Origin: CAUJIW01 sp963205175
GTDB taxonomy: Bacteria; Pseudomonadota; Alphaproteobacteria; Sphingomonadales; Sphingomonadaceae
Reading direction: 5' to 3' (one strand)
Length of the DNA stretch: 64,000 nt
Assembly (NCBI GenBank): GCA_041060555.1
Contig: JBEUDS010000004.1
Positions within the stretch are counted from its first letter, which is position 1. Each line of letters opens with the position of its first letter. This document shows, piece after piece, positions 33,508-42,239 of the stretch. Under the pieces are notes generated by a model. That model was not told the DNA's origin. It did not search any database and saw only the letters and a program-made list of their open reading frames with translations. The position numbers and the translations under genes were made by a program.

Positions 33508-35034
33508 GTGGGCAGCACCACCGAATCCACTCACGGTCCGTTACAGCATCGCGCACGCCGGCTGGGGATCGATACCCACGCCGAGCGCGTCGTGCTGATG
33601 CACAAGGACTGCCATGTCTGTCGCGCGGAGGGCTTCGACTCGCTGGCGCGCGTCGAAATCGCCAGCAATGGCAACCGTGCGCTGGCCACCCTGGTCCTGG
33701 CGACGGGAGACATGCTGGCCAAGCATGAGGTCGGCCTGACGGAAGCGGCCTGGAACGATCTGCGGGTGCGCGAGGGCGACTGGGTGGAAGTGCGACACGC
33801 GCCGCAGCTGACGTCGCTGGGCGACGTACGCGGCAAGATTTTCGGTCGTCCCCTCGACGAATCGTCATCGCTGCGTGTTGTCGCCGACATCGTCGCCGGG
33901 CGCTATTCGCCGGTTGATCTCGCCGCCTTCCTCACCGCCTGCGCGGCGCGGCCGCTCAACCGGGACGAAATGCGGGCGCTGACGGCGGCGATGGTCGATA
34001 CCGGCGAACGTCTGCGCTGGTCGGCGCCGGTTGTCGCCGACAAGCACTGCATCGGCGGCCTGCCCGGCAACCGGACGACGCCGATCGTCGTCGCCATCGT
34101 CGCGGCGCTGGGCATCCTGATTCCCAAGACGTCGTCGCGCGCCATCACCTCGCCGGCGGGGACCGCCGATGTGATGGAGACGCTGACCACCGTCGATCTT
34201 GAACTCGATGTGATGCGGCGGGTGGTCGAGCGCGAGGGCGGCTGTCTGGTGTGGGGCGGCGCGGTGCACCTCAGTCCGGCCGACGACATCATGATCCGCA
34301 TCGAGCGGTCGCTCGACCTCGATGGCGAGGGTCAAATGGTCGCCTCGGTGCTGTCGAAGAAGATCGCCGCCGGTTCCACCCATGTGGTGATCGACGTGCC
34401 GGTGGGGCCGACCGCCAAGGTGCGGTCGTCGGAAGGCGCCCGGTCGCTGGCCGATGATCTGGTCGCCGTCGCCAGCCACTTCGACCTGCAGGTCATCCCG
34501 CTGTTCTCCGATGGCCGCTGGCCGGTGGGGCGGGGCATCGGTCCGGCGCTGGAGGCCCGCGATGTGCTGGCGGTGCTGCGCAACCACCGTGAGGCGCCGC
34601 AGGACTTGCGCGCGCGCGCCATTGATGTGGCCGGTGCGGTCGTCGCCGCCGCGCGCGGCATCACCCCGACCGCCGGGCGGCTGCTCGCCGAGGACGCGCT
34701 GGCCAGCGGCGAGGCCTGGAGCAAGTTCCAGGCGATATGCGAAGCGCAAGGCGGTCTGCGCGAGCCCGCGGAAGCCAGCCAGCGAGCGCCGATCACCGCC
34801 GAGCGGGCGGGCACCCTGCGGGCGATCGACAACCGCCGCCTGTCAAGGCTGGCCAAGCTTGCCGGCGCTCCCGACGACCTGGTGGCGGGCCTGCGACTGG
34901 ACGTGGTCGTGGGGGACAGCGTCGAACTGGGGCAGCCGCTGTGCTGGGTCCACGCCGACACGGTGGGCGAACTTCATTATGCCCTGGAGTATGCCGCCAG
35001 AAATCCCGACATCTTCGATCTGGATCCGGCATGA
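33508..35034 (+). CDS. AMP/thymidine phosphorylase family protein (archaeal AMP-phosphorylase type)
   Basis: Phosphorolysis of a nucleotide or nucleoside. The 508-residue protein has the layout of archaeal AMP phosphorylases, not of 440-residue E. coli DeoA: an extra N-terminal domain (about 1-95), then the helical and catalytic domains with DKHCIGGLPGNRTTPIVV, IPKTSSRAITSPAGTADVME and a C-terminal barrel (VVVGDSVELGQPLCWVHAD). The motif GLPGNR with KTSSRAITS is diagnostic for the AMP-phosphorylase branch (in E. coli DeoA it is GVGDVTS and SGRGLGHTGGT). Known members convert AMP and Pi to adenine and ribose 1,5-bisphosphate. The start is GTG at 33508 with GGGGAG 11 bases upstream; a TTG at 33469 is also in frame. 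The stop overlaps the PRPP-synthetase-like gene (ATGA), so the two products probably act together. Confidence 0.88.
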   Translation: MGSTTESTHGPLQHRARRLGIDTHAERVVLMHKDCHVCRAEGFDSLARVEIASNGNRALATLVLATGDMLAKHEVGLTEAAWNDLRVREGDWVEVRHAPQLTSLGDVRGKIFGRPLDESSSLRVVADIVAGRYSPVDLAAFLTACAARPLNRDEMRALTAAMVDTGERLRWSAPVVADKHCIGGLPGNRTTPIVVAIVAALGILIPKTSSRAITSPAGTADVMETLTTVDLELDVMRRVVEREGGCLVWGGAVHLSPADDIMIRIERSLDLDGEGQMVASVLSKKIAAGSTHVVIDVPVGPTAKVRSSEGARSLADDLVAVASHFDLQVIPLFSDGRWPVGRGIGPALEARDVLAVLRNHREAPQDLRARAIDVAGAVVAAARGITPTAGRLLAEDALASGEAWSKFQAICEAQGGLREPAEASQRAPITAERAGTLRAIDNRRLSRLAKLAGAPDDLVAGLRLDVVVGDSVELGQPLCWVHADTVGELHYALEYAARNPDIFDLDPA

Positions 35035-35924
35035 TGTCGCCGCTTCTCCTGCCGCTTGGCCACACGCCGGCACTGGCGGCCGGCCTTGCCGCCGCGCTGC
35101 CCGCCGAAATGGGCGCCATCGAGCAGCGTCGCTTCCCCGATGGCGAGCGCTATGTTCGTCTGTTGAACGCGGTCGACGGTCGCGACGTGGTGTTGCTGGC
35201 GGATCTGTGTCCGCCCGACGACCGCCTGCTGGCGGTGCTGTTCGCTGCCGACGCGGCCCGCGAACTCGGGGCCCGCTCGGTGGGCGTGGTGCTGCCCTAT
35301 CTGCCCTACATGCGCCAGGACGTGCGCTTCAAGGCCGGCGAGGCCATCACCTCGGTCACCTTCGCGCGGCTGCTGTCGGCGCGGCTGGACTGGCTGGTGA
35401 CCATCGACCCGCACCTGCATCGCCATCCGACGCTGGCCTCGATCTACAGCATTCCGACGGCGACACTGGCGGCGGCGCCACTGCTGGGGGCATGGATCGC
35501 CGCCGAAGTCGAGGCGCCGGTGCTGATCGGCCCGGACAGCGAGAGCGCGCAGTGGGTCTCGGCGATCGCCGAGACGATCGGCGCGCCCTGGCAGGTGCTG
35601 AGCAAGGTCCGCCACGGCGACCGCGACGTCGAGGTGTCGGCGGTCGATCGTGATGCCATCGGCGACCGCACGCCGGTGATCGTCGATGACGTGATTTCCA
35701 GCGGCCACACGGTTGCCCGCGTGGTGGCGCAGCTGGTCGCCGCCCGCTGCCGCCCGCCGGTGGTGGCGGCGGTGCATGGCATCTTCGCCGGCAACGCCGA
35801 GGCCTTGCTGCGCCAGGCCGGCGCGGGACGCATCATCACCACCAACAGCGTGCCGCATCCCGCCGGCGCCATCGACGTGGCCCCCTTGCTGGCCGGGGGC
35901 GTGAGGGGGTTGCTGACGCGCTGA
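35031..35924 (+). CDS. Ribose-phosphate pyrophosphokinase-like protein (short, archaeal-like)
   Basis: PRPP synthetase family, 297 residues (standard bacterial Prs is about 310-320). Motifs: FPDGERYVR, PYLPYMRQDVRFKAGEAIT (standard YARQDRK.GEPI), VTIDPHLHRHP, the flexible loop SKVRHGDRDVE and the PRPP-binding VIVDDVISSGHTV. The altered spacing and VIVDDVISSGHT form resemble archaeal enzymes more than the housekeeping bacterial type, which suggests a specialised paralog. It overlaps the AMP-phosphorylase-like gene by 4 bp. A role linking nucleotide phosphorolysis to PRPP is inferred from that pairing. Its 3' end lies in a 28-bp perfect palindrome, so the C-terminus LTR is repeated in PyrD on the other strand. 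Confidence 0.87.
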   Translation: MMSPLLLPLGHTPALAAGLAAALPAEMGAIEQRRFPDGERYVRLLNAVDGRDVVLLADLCPPDDRLLAVLFAADAARELGARSVGVVLPYLPYMRQDVRFKAGEAITSVTFARLLSARLDWLVTIDPHLHRHPTLASIYSIPTATLAAAPLLGAWIAAEVEAPVLIGPDSESAQWVSAIAETIGAPWQVLSKVRHGDRDVEVSAVDRDAIGDRTPVIVDDVISSGHTVARVVAQLVAARCRPPVVAAVHGIFAGNAEALLRQAGAGRIITTNSVPHPAGAIDVAPLLAGGVRGLLTR

Positions 35925-35939
35925 CGTCAGCGCGTCAGC
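35912..35939. terminator. 28-bp perfect palindrome spanning two convergent stop codons
   Basis: The 14-bp arm GCTGACGCGCTGAC (35912-35925) is followed without gap by its exact reverse complement (35926-35939). It contains the stop codons of both the PRPP-synthetase-like gene (35922-35924) and pyrD (35927-35929), which are two bases apart. Both proteins therefore end LTR. In RNA it would form a stem of about 12 bp, a likely two-way terminator without a T-run. Confidence 0.7.
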
Positions 35940-36982
35940 GGCGTGTCGATGCCCACCGCGTCGCGGACGGACGCGAAGCCGTCCCGGTGCAACAGGTCGA
36001 GCAACTCGGCCTTGATCCGCCGCACCAGTCCCGGACCGCCGTAGACCAGCGCGGAATAGAGCTGCACCAGCGAGGCGCCGGCACGAATCTTGGCGTAGGC
36101 CTCGGCCCCCGACCCGATGCCGCCGACGCCGATCAGCGGCACCGCCGGCCCGAGGGCCAGCCGGAAGCGGCGCAACATCGCGGTGGCGGGCACGAACAGC
36201 GGCGCGCCGGACAGGCCGCCCGTCTCGCCCGCCAGCGGGCTGCGCAGTGTCGCCGGCCGGTCGATGGTGGTGTTGGAGACGATCAGACCGTCGATGCGGC
36301 TGGCCAGCACCACGGCCGCGATGTCCTCCACGTCCTGCTCCGTCAGGTCCGGCGCCACTTTCAGCAGCAGCGGCGTGCGGTCGGCGCCGCGCGCCTCCAC
36401 ACAGCGGCCGACTAGTTCGGCCAGCGCATCGCGGGACTGCAAGGCGCGCAGGCCCGGCGTGTTGGGAGAGGAGACGTTGATGGTGATGTAGCCGGCCAGC
36501 CCCAGCATGCCGCGAATACCCGCCGCATAGTCGGCGATGCGGTCGTCGCTGTCCTTGTTGGCGCCGACATTGCCGCCGACGATCCCCGGTCGGTCGCGCC
36601 GGCGGGTCAACCGCACCCGTGCGGCCTCCAGCCCCTCGTTGTTGAAGCCCATGCGGTTGATCACCGCGCGATCCTCGACCAGCCGGAACAGGCGCGGGCG
36701 CGGGTTGCCGGCCTGCGGGCGCGGCGTCACGGTGCCGATCTCGGCGAAGCCGAAGCCCAGCCGCAGGATGGCGTCGGGCACCTCGGCGTTCTTGTCGAAA
36801 CCGGGCGCCAGGCCGACTGGATTGGGGAAGCGCAACCCCCACAGCTCGACGGCCAGGGCAGGGTCGTCGGCGGGCGCCGGTGGCAGCAACCCGGACTTCA
36901 GGGCCCGGATGGTCAGTCCGTGGGCGGTCTCGGCGTCGAGGGTGAACAGCAGCGGGCGAATCAGGGCGTAGAAATCAGCCAT
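35927..36982 (-). CDS. pyrD: Dihydroorotate dehydrogenase (quinone), class 2
   Basis: Oxidises dihydroorotate to orotate with FMN and passes electrons to the membrane quinone pool, step 4 of pyrimidine synthesis. The 351-residue protein begins with the amphipathic membrane helix (MADFYALIRPLLFTLDAETAH) of class 2 enzymes. FMN and substrate motifs are LAPGFDKNAEVPDAI, EIGTVTPRPQAGNPRPR, INRMGFNNEG, NVSSPNTPGLR (catalytic Ser region) and VGGIGSGAEAY. It overlaps the upstream DUF952 gene by 8 bp and is coupled to it. Its end lies in the 28-bp palindrome. Confidence 0.96.
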   Translation of the reverse strand: MADFYALIRPLLFTLDAETAHGLTIRALKSGLLPPAPADDPALAVELWGLRFPNPVGLAPGFDKNAEVPDAILRLGFGFAEIGTVTPRPQAGNPRPRLFRLVEDRAVINRMGFNNEGLEAARVRLTRRRDRPGIVGGNVGANKDSDDRIADYAAGIRGMLGLAGYITINVSSPNTPGLRALQSRDALAELVGRCVEARGADRTPLLLKVAPDLTEQDVEDIAAVVLASRIDGLIVSNTTIDRPATLRSPLAGETGGLSGAPLFVPATAMLRRFRLALGPAVPLIGVGGIGSGAEAYAKIRAGASLVQLYSALVYGGPGLVRRIKAELLDLLHRDGFASVRDAVGIDTPLTR

Positions 36983-37325
36983 GGGTGAGGTCCTCGGGCA
37001 GGGCGTGGCCGGCGTCCGTACGGGTCAGGCGCCAGTGGCGGCGCACGGCGGCGGCCGGCAGCCGATCGTAGAGGTGAGGGAACAGCGCGCCCCCGCGCGA
37101 GGGCTCCCAGCGCAGGGCGCTCCCCAGGGAGTCGGCTTCCACCTCCGCCAGTATGATCAGGTCGTCGCGGGCGAAGTGGCGGCGGGCGGTCTCGGCGAGC
37201 TGTTCGGCGGTCGAGAAATGAATGAACCCGTCCCGACGATCGTCCGGCGAGCCGGAAAAAGCCATATCATTCTGGAATTGCTGCCATTCTTCCGGTCGGA
37301 AGAGCTTGTAGACCAGCTTCAACAC
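36975..37325 (-). CDS. DUF952 family protein
   Basis: A 116-residue protein of unknown function matching DUF952: VYKLFRPEEWQQFQ near the start, then DGFIHFSTAEQLAETARRHF and the C-terminal FPHLYDRLPAAAVRRHWRL. The family has an ADP-ribosyltransferase-like fold in structural predictions, but no activity is established. The start is GTG at 37325, supported by AGGAG 5 bases upstream. It is the first gene of a DUF952-pyrD operon. A perfect 9-bp stem-loop lies in its leader (37344-37367), ending 18 bases before the start codon and just upstream of the ribosome site. Confidence 0.85.
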   Translation of the reverse strand: MLKLVYKLFRPEEWQQFQNDMAFSGSPDDRRDGFIHFSTAEQLAETARRHFARDDLIILAEVEADSLGSALRWEPSRGGALFPHLYDRLPAAAVRRHWRLTRTDAGHALPEDLTHG

Positions 37326-37343
37326 GCCTGCTCCTGTTCAGGG

Positions 37344-37367
37344 GTCACGACAGTTTCGTGTCGTGAC
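37344..37367. promoter_or_regulatory. 24-bp inverted repeat in the DUF952-pyrD leader
   Basis: GTCACGACA / TGTCGTGAC is a perfect 9-bp stem with loop GTTTCG, on the DNA just upstream of the DUF952 ribosome site. It could be an operator or an mRNA hairpin. Leader hairpins control pyrC and pyrD in enterobacteria, but that mechanism differs in detail and is only an analogy here. Confidence 0.5.
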
Positions 37368-37422
37368 GTCGGATTCTTCCAATACCCGCCGGTCTGTCCG
37401 GGGCACAAGCGGCCTGCGACCC

Positions 37423-37527
37423 AGGGAGCGTTCATCCCGTGCCGACTCCGCACGCGGGACGGGCAACGCTCCTTTCACTTCGCTCTCCGGCCGCGCTCCT
37501 GGCGTGATGCCGGAGAGCGTCCTTTTT
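37423..37527 (+). ncRNA. Candidate structured small RNA with intrinsic terminator
   Basis: Two consecutive strong hairpins lie in a 280-bp gap without a gene. Hairpin 1 (37423-37474): AGGGAGCGTT pairs with AACGCTCCTT (8 Watson-Crick pairs plus a G-U and an A-U), and inside it CCCGT (37436-37440) pairs with ACGGG (37459-37463). Hairpin 2 (37481-37519): CGCTCTCCGG pairs perfectly with CCGGAGAGCG, 10 bp, loop 19 bases, followed by TCCTTTTTGTTG with a T5 run. This is the classic form of a Rho-independent terminator on the plus strand. No clear promoter was found upstream, and 5' and 3' ends are estimates. It does not show the closing-stem layout of 6S RNA. Confidence 0.55.
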
Positions 37528-37641
37528 GTTGCGCCGCGGCAATCACGCTGGCGTTAATACCTTGGCTCGCTTATAAACAACCCCTGAGGTGGCGCCTGCC
37601 CGCGCGCCATGAGGGGGGGCACTTCGGGTGCCGGTGGGTTG

Positions 37642-38493
37642 ATGGTGTCATCGCCATTGCGATACGTGCTGCCGGCGCTGCCGCTGCGTCGCTATATTTC
37701 GTGCTATTACATCTTCGATCTGCCACTGGAGCAGATGGACGACGTGCTGTTGCCGGAACTGGCCAACATCCGCTTCTGTCTGCGGGGTGGCTGGACGGCG
37801 ATGCTGCCGGGCAGCCCGCCCAGCCCGTGTCCGCGCGCCATGCTGGTGGGCATGCGCACCAAGCCGCTGGCGATTCGCGCCCATGGCCCCATTCGCCTGA
37901 TGGGTGTCGGGTTGCTGCCGGCGGGCTGGCATGCCCTGTTCGGCGTCGATGCGTCCGAGCTGGCCGATGGCATCCATGACCTGCGCGACATCATTGGTGC
38001 CGATGCTGATCGCGCGCTGTGGCGGATGATGGAGGCGCGCGACGACGGGGCGCTGGCCGCTGCCGCCGATGATCTGTTTCTGGCCATGGCGCGGCAGAGC
38101 CGGCGCGAATCGCCGTGGTTCATTGATGCCGTGGACAACTGGCTGGTCGGTGCTGGCAATTCCTCGGTGGACGGGCTGGCGGCGCGGCTCGATCTGTCCA
38201 CCCGCCAGGTCGAGCGGCTGATCAACGGCGTCTATGGCTGCAGCCCCAAGCGGCTGGTGCGCAAGTACCGTTTCCTGCGCGCGGTGTCGGTCATGGTCAA
38301 CGACGCCGACAGCCGCTGGCTTGACGCAGCCGGCGACGATTTCTACGACCAGTCGCATTTCATCAGGGATTTCAAGGCGTTTTCAGGAATGACGCCGGGT
38401 CAGTTCATGGCCCAGAACGCCGCCATCGCCCGGGTGACCATGACGCTCAAGCGCTCTCTGCCGGGATTGTCGCCGCTCGCTCTCATCAGTTGA
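37642..38493 (+). CDS. AraC family transcriptional regulator
   Basis: About 283 residues. The N-terminal part (about 1-160: YVLPALPLRRYISCYYIFDL, FCLRGGWTAMLPG, LMGVGLLPAGWHALFG) resembles the DUF6597-type cupin sensor seen in many AraC-like regulators. The C-terminal part holds the paired helix-turn-helix: GLAARLDLSTRQVERLINGVYGCSPKRL, and GDDFYDQSHFIRDFKAFSGMTPGQF for the second. Start uncertain: ATG 37642 has GGTGGG nearby, while ATG 37609 is also in frame with no ribosome site. Ligand and targets are unknown. It sits between the candidate small RNA and the suf operon, 117 bp before the Rrf2 gene, and is not obviously part of either. Confidence 0.88.
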   Translation: MVSSPLRYVLPALPLRRYISCYYIFDLPLEQMDDVLLPELANIRFCLRGGWTAMLPGSPPSPCPRAMLVGMRTKPLAIRAHGPIRLMGVGLLPAGWHALFGVDASELADGIHDLRDIIGADADRALWRMMEARDDGALAAAADDLFLAMARQSRRESPWFIDAVDNWLVGAGNSSVDGLAARLDLSTRQVERLINGVYGCSPKRLVRKYRFLRAVSVMVNDADSRWLDAAGDDFYDQSHFIRDFKAFSGMTPGQFMAQNAAIARVTMTLKRSLPGLSPLALIS

Positions 38494-38535
38494 CGGGCGA
38501 TACCGGAAAATCGCAGAAAGTCGGCTGCAACCGGC

Positions 38536-38565
38536 TTGACTTCCGCCCTGTGTTTCACACATAAA
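38536..38565 (+). promoter_or_regulatory. Putative promoter of the suf operon
   Basis: TTGACT (38536-38541) matches the sigma-70 -35 consensus in 5 of 6 bases. After 18 bases comes CATAAA (38560-38565), a weaker -10. It is placed 46 bp before the Rrf2 regulator start and immediately before the dyad at 38567. Confidence 0.4.
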
Positions 38566-38566
38566 C

Positions 38567-38583
38567 AAGACGATTTTCGTCTT
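38567..38583. promoter_or_regulatory. 17-bp inverted repeat, candidate Rrf2 operator of the suf operon
   Basis: AAGACGA / TCGTCTT are perfect 7-bp arms separated by TTT. The dyad overlaps the expected transcription start, downstream of the -35/-10 pair, where binding by the Rrf2 regulator encoded 28 bp later would repress. The sequence is unlike the E. coli IscR type 1 site. Confidence 0.5.
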
Positions 38584-38610
38584 ATTTTAGTCCTGCGAGG
38601 AGACGCGCAC

Positions 38611-39066
38611 ATGGTGCGGTTGTCCAATCTAGCCGATTACGCCGTGGTTGTCATGTGTCAGGCGGCGATGAGCGCCGATACCCGGCTGTCGGCCGCGGCG
38701 GTGTCGGCCGCGACGGCGATTCCGACGCCGACGGTGGCCAAGCTGATGGGCAAGATGTCGCGTGCCGGCCTGCTGGTGTCGTTTCGCGGCGTTGGCGGCG
38801 GTTTCGCGCTGGCGCGGCCGGCGTCGGAAATTTCGGTGGCTGAAGTGGTCGAAGCAGTTGACGGGCCGATCGCGCTCACTCATTGCACCGAGCCAGCCAA
38901 CAGCGCCTGCTGTTCGCGCGATGCCATCTGTTCGCTCAAGCCGCAGTGGAATGTCATCAACCGGACGGTGCGCGAGGCGCTGGCGGGCGTGAGCCTGGCC
39001 GATCTGGCGCGGGCATCGCTGCCCGTGGCCGCGGCCATGGGCTTGGACGAGACGGTAAGGCAATAG
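38611..39066 (+). CDS. SUF-system Rrf2 family regulator
   Basis: A 151-residue winged-helix Rrf2 protein related to IscR and to the suf regulators of proteobacteria. Seen: MVRLSNLADYAVVVMCQAA, the helix-turn-helix IPTPTVAKLMGKMSRAGLL, GVGGGFALARPASEISVAEV, and a cysteine cluster from HCTEPANSACCSRDAIC (four Cys) that can bind an Fe-S cluster, then LKPQWNVIN. It probably senses Fe-S status and represses its own operon through the dyad at 38567-38583. The start follows GAGGAG. It is the first gene, 5 bp before sufB. Confidence 0.93.
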   Translation: MVRLSNLADYAVVVMCQAAMSADTRLSAAAVSAATAIPTPTVAKLMGKMSRAGLLVSFRGVGGGFALARPASEISVAEVVEAVDGPIALTHCTEPANSACCSRDAICSLKPQWNVINRTVREALAGVSLADLARASLPVAAAMGLDETVRQ

Positions 39067-39071
39067 GCACG

Positions 39072-40535
<1,464 letters not shown>

Positions 40536-40572
40536 GTCCTCCTGCGGCGGCCCCCGACAGAAGAAAGAACGA

Positions 40573-41316
40573 ATGATGCTGAAAATTGACAACCTGCACG
40601 TCGCCGTCGACGGCAAGGAAATCCTCAAGGGTCTGACGCTGGCGCTGGCGCCGGGCACCGTGCATGCCATCATGGGGCCCAATGGCGCCGGCAAGTCGAC
40701 GCTGGGCTACACGCTGGCCGGCCGCGACGGTTACGACGTGACGGCCGGCACCGCGACACTGGGCGGCCAGGACCTGCTGGCGCTGGCGCCGCACGAGCGC
40801 GCCGCCGCCGGGCTGTTCCTCGGTCTGCAGTATCCGGTGGAAATCCCCGGCGTCTCCAACCTCGCCTTCCTGCGCACCGCGCTCAACGCCCAGCGCAAGC
40901 TGCGCGGCGAGGCGGAGGTGTCCGCCGGTGACTTCCTCAAGCTGGTGCGGGCCAAGGCCAAGGAGCTGGGGCTCGACCCCGAGATGCTGAAGCGCCCGGT
41001 CAATGTCGGTTTCTCCGGCGGCGAGAAGAAGCGCAACGAGATGGTGCAGATGGCCGTGCTCGACCCGAAGATGATGGTGCTCGACGAGACCGACTCCGGC
41101 CTCGACATCGACGCCCTGCGGGTGGTCTCCCAGGGCATCAACGCCATGCGCGCGCCGGACAAGACGATCCTGCTCATCACCCACTACCAGCGGCTGCTCG
41201 ACTATGTGGAGCCGGACTTCATCCACGTGATGGTCGACGGGCGGATCGTCAAGACCGGTGACAAGTCGCTGGCGCTGGAGCTGGAGCGCGAGGGTTACGG
41301 AGCGATCGCGGCGTGA
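40573..41316 (+). CDS. sufC: Fe-S cluster assembly ATPase SufC
   Basis: ABC-type ATPase that drives SufBC2D. The 247-residue protein has a Walker A GPNGAGKSTL, the signature GFSGGEKKRNEMVQM, a Walker B LDPKMMVLDETDSGLDID and the H-loop LLITHYQRLL. These are classic SufC features. Two ATGs (40573, 40576) stand in tandem; which is used is unclear. The 37-bp gap after sufB is the largest in the sufB-sufT stretch. Overlaps the sufD start. Confidence 0.97.
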   Translation: MMLKIDNLHVAVDGKEILKGLTLALAPGTVHAIMGPNGAGKSTLGYTLAGRDGYDVTAGTATLGGQDLLALAPHERAAAGLFLGLQYPVEIPGVSNLAFLRTALNAQRKLRGEAEVSAGDFLKLVRAKAKELGLDPEMLKRPVNVGFSGGEKKRNEMVQMAVLDPKMMVLDETDSGLDIDALRVVSQGINAMRAPDKTILLITHYQRLLDYVEPDFIHVMVDGRIVKTGDKSLALELEREGYGAIAA

Positions 41317-42239
41317 CCATGGCGACGTCCCTTCCCGGCCGGCGCGACGAGGCCTGGCGCTACAGCGATCTGAAGGCGCTGGAGCGCGCACACGCCCTGC
41401 CGGCCAACGACGCCATCGCCGAGGCGGTCACGCTGGCGGACGGCGAGACGCGCCGGCTGGGGCTGGCGCCCGACGACAGCCAGCGCGCGACGCTGACGCT
41501 GGAGGTGCCCGCGGGCGTGTCGGCGACGCTGGTCGAGTCGCTGGGCGGCGGTGGCTGGCTTGATCGCGCGGTGACGGTGCGGCTCGGCGCCGGTGCGCGG
41601 CTGACCCATGTCATCCTGCAGACCGCCGGGGCGGAGGCAGTGGTGACGGCGGCCTACACGGCGGCGCTGGCGGCGGACGCCCGCTACCAGGTGCATCTGG
41701 GCAACGTCGGTGGCGCGCTGGGCCGGGTGGCGATGGACGTCACCCTGGCGACCGGCGCCGACTTCACGCTGGGCGGCGTGCTGCTGGGCAATGCCGGCCA
41801 GACGGTGGAACTGGTCAGCCGGGTGGTGCATGCCGAACCCGGCGCCACCAGCCAGCAGACGGTGCGCTCGGTGCTGGCGGGCAAGGCCACGGCCAACTAT
41901 CTCGGCAAGATTCTGGTGGCGCCGGGCGCCCAGAAGACCGACGCCGCCCAGTCGTCGAAGGCGCTGCTGCTGGCCCGTACCGCCAGCGCCAACACCAAGC
42001 CGGAGCTGGAAATCCATGCCGACGACGTGAAATGCGCCCACGGCGCCACGGTCGGCGAGCTGGACGCACAGGCGCTGTTCTACATGGCCACTCGCGGCAT
42101 CGACCCGGCGGAGGCGCGCGCGCTGCTCACCCAGGCCTTCCTCGGCGACGTGCTGGACGCCATCGCCGACGAGGCGCTGCGCGAGGAGGTGTCGGCGCTG
42201 GCCATCGGCCGCCTGCGCGTGCTGGTGGGGGGGGCATGA
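41313..42239 (+). CDS. sufD: Fe-S cluster assembly protein SufD, compact form
   Basis: Partner of SufB in the SufBC2D scaffold complex. The protein has 308 residues, against about 420-430 in E. coli and most others. It starts directly at the RRDEAWRYSDLKAL motif, so the N-terminal helical part is shortened, but the beta-helix and C-terminal core is complete: QTVRSVLAGKATANYLGKIL, KPELEIHADDVKCAHGATVG, FYMATRGIDPAEAR and TQAFLGDVLDAI. The start is GTG 41313, overlapping the sufC stop (GTGA), with GGAG 10 bases upstream; ATG 41319 is less well spaced. The G8 tract 42227-42234 at its end encodes a Gly pair next to the C-terminal Ala. Confidence 0.95.
   Translation: MTMATSLPGRRDEAWRYSDLKALERAHALPANDAIAEAVTLADGETRRLGLAPDDSQRATLTLEVPAGVSATLVESLGGGGWLDRAVTVRLGAGARLTHVILQTAGAEAVVTAAYTAALAADARYQVHLGNVGGALGRVAMDVTLATGADFTLGGVLLGNAGQTVELVSRVVHAEPGATSQQTVRSVLAGKATANYLGKILVAPGAQKTDAAQSSKALLLARTASANTKPELEIHADDVKCAHGATVGELDAQALFYMATRGIDPAEARALLTQAFLGDVLDAIADEALREEVSALAIGRLRVLVGGA

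Noticed and set aside
37423..37527. 6S RNA
   Set aside because: 6S needs a long closing stem that pairs both ends around a central bubble. Here two independent hairpins are seen.
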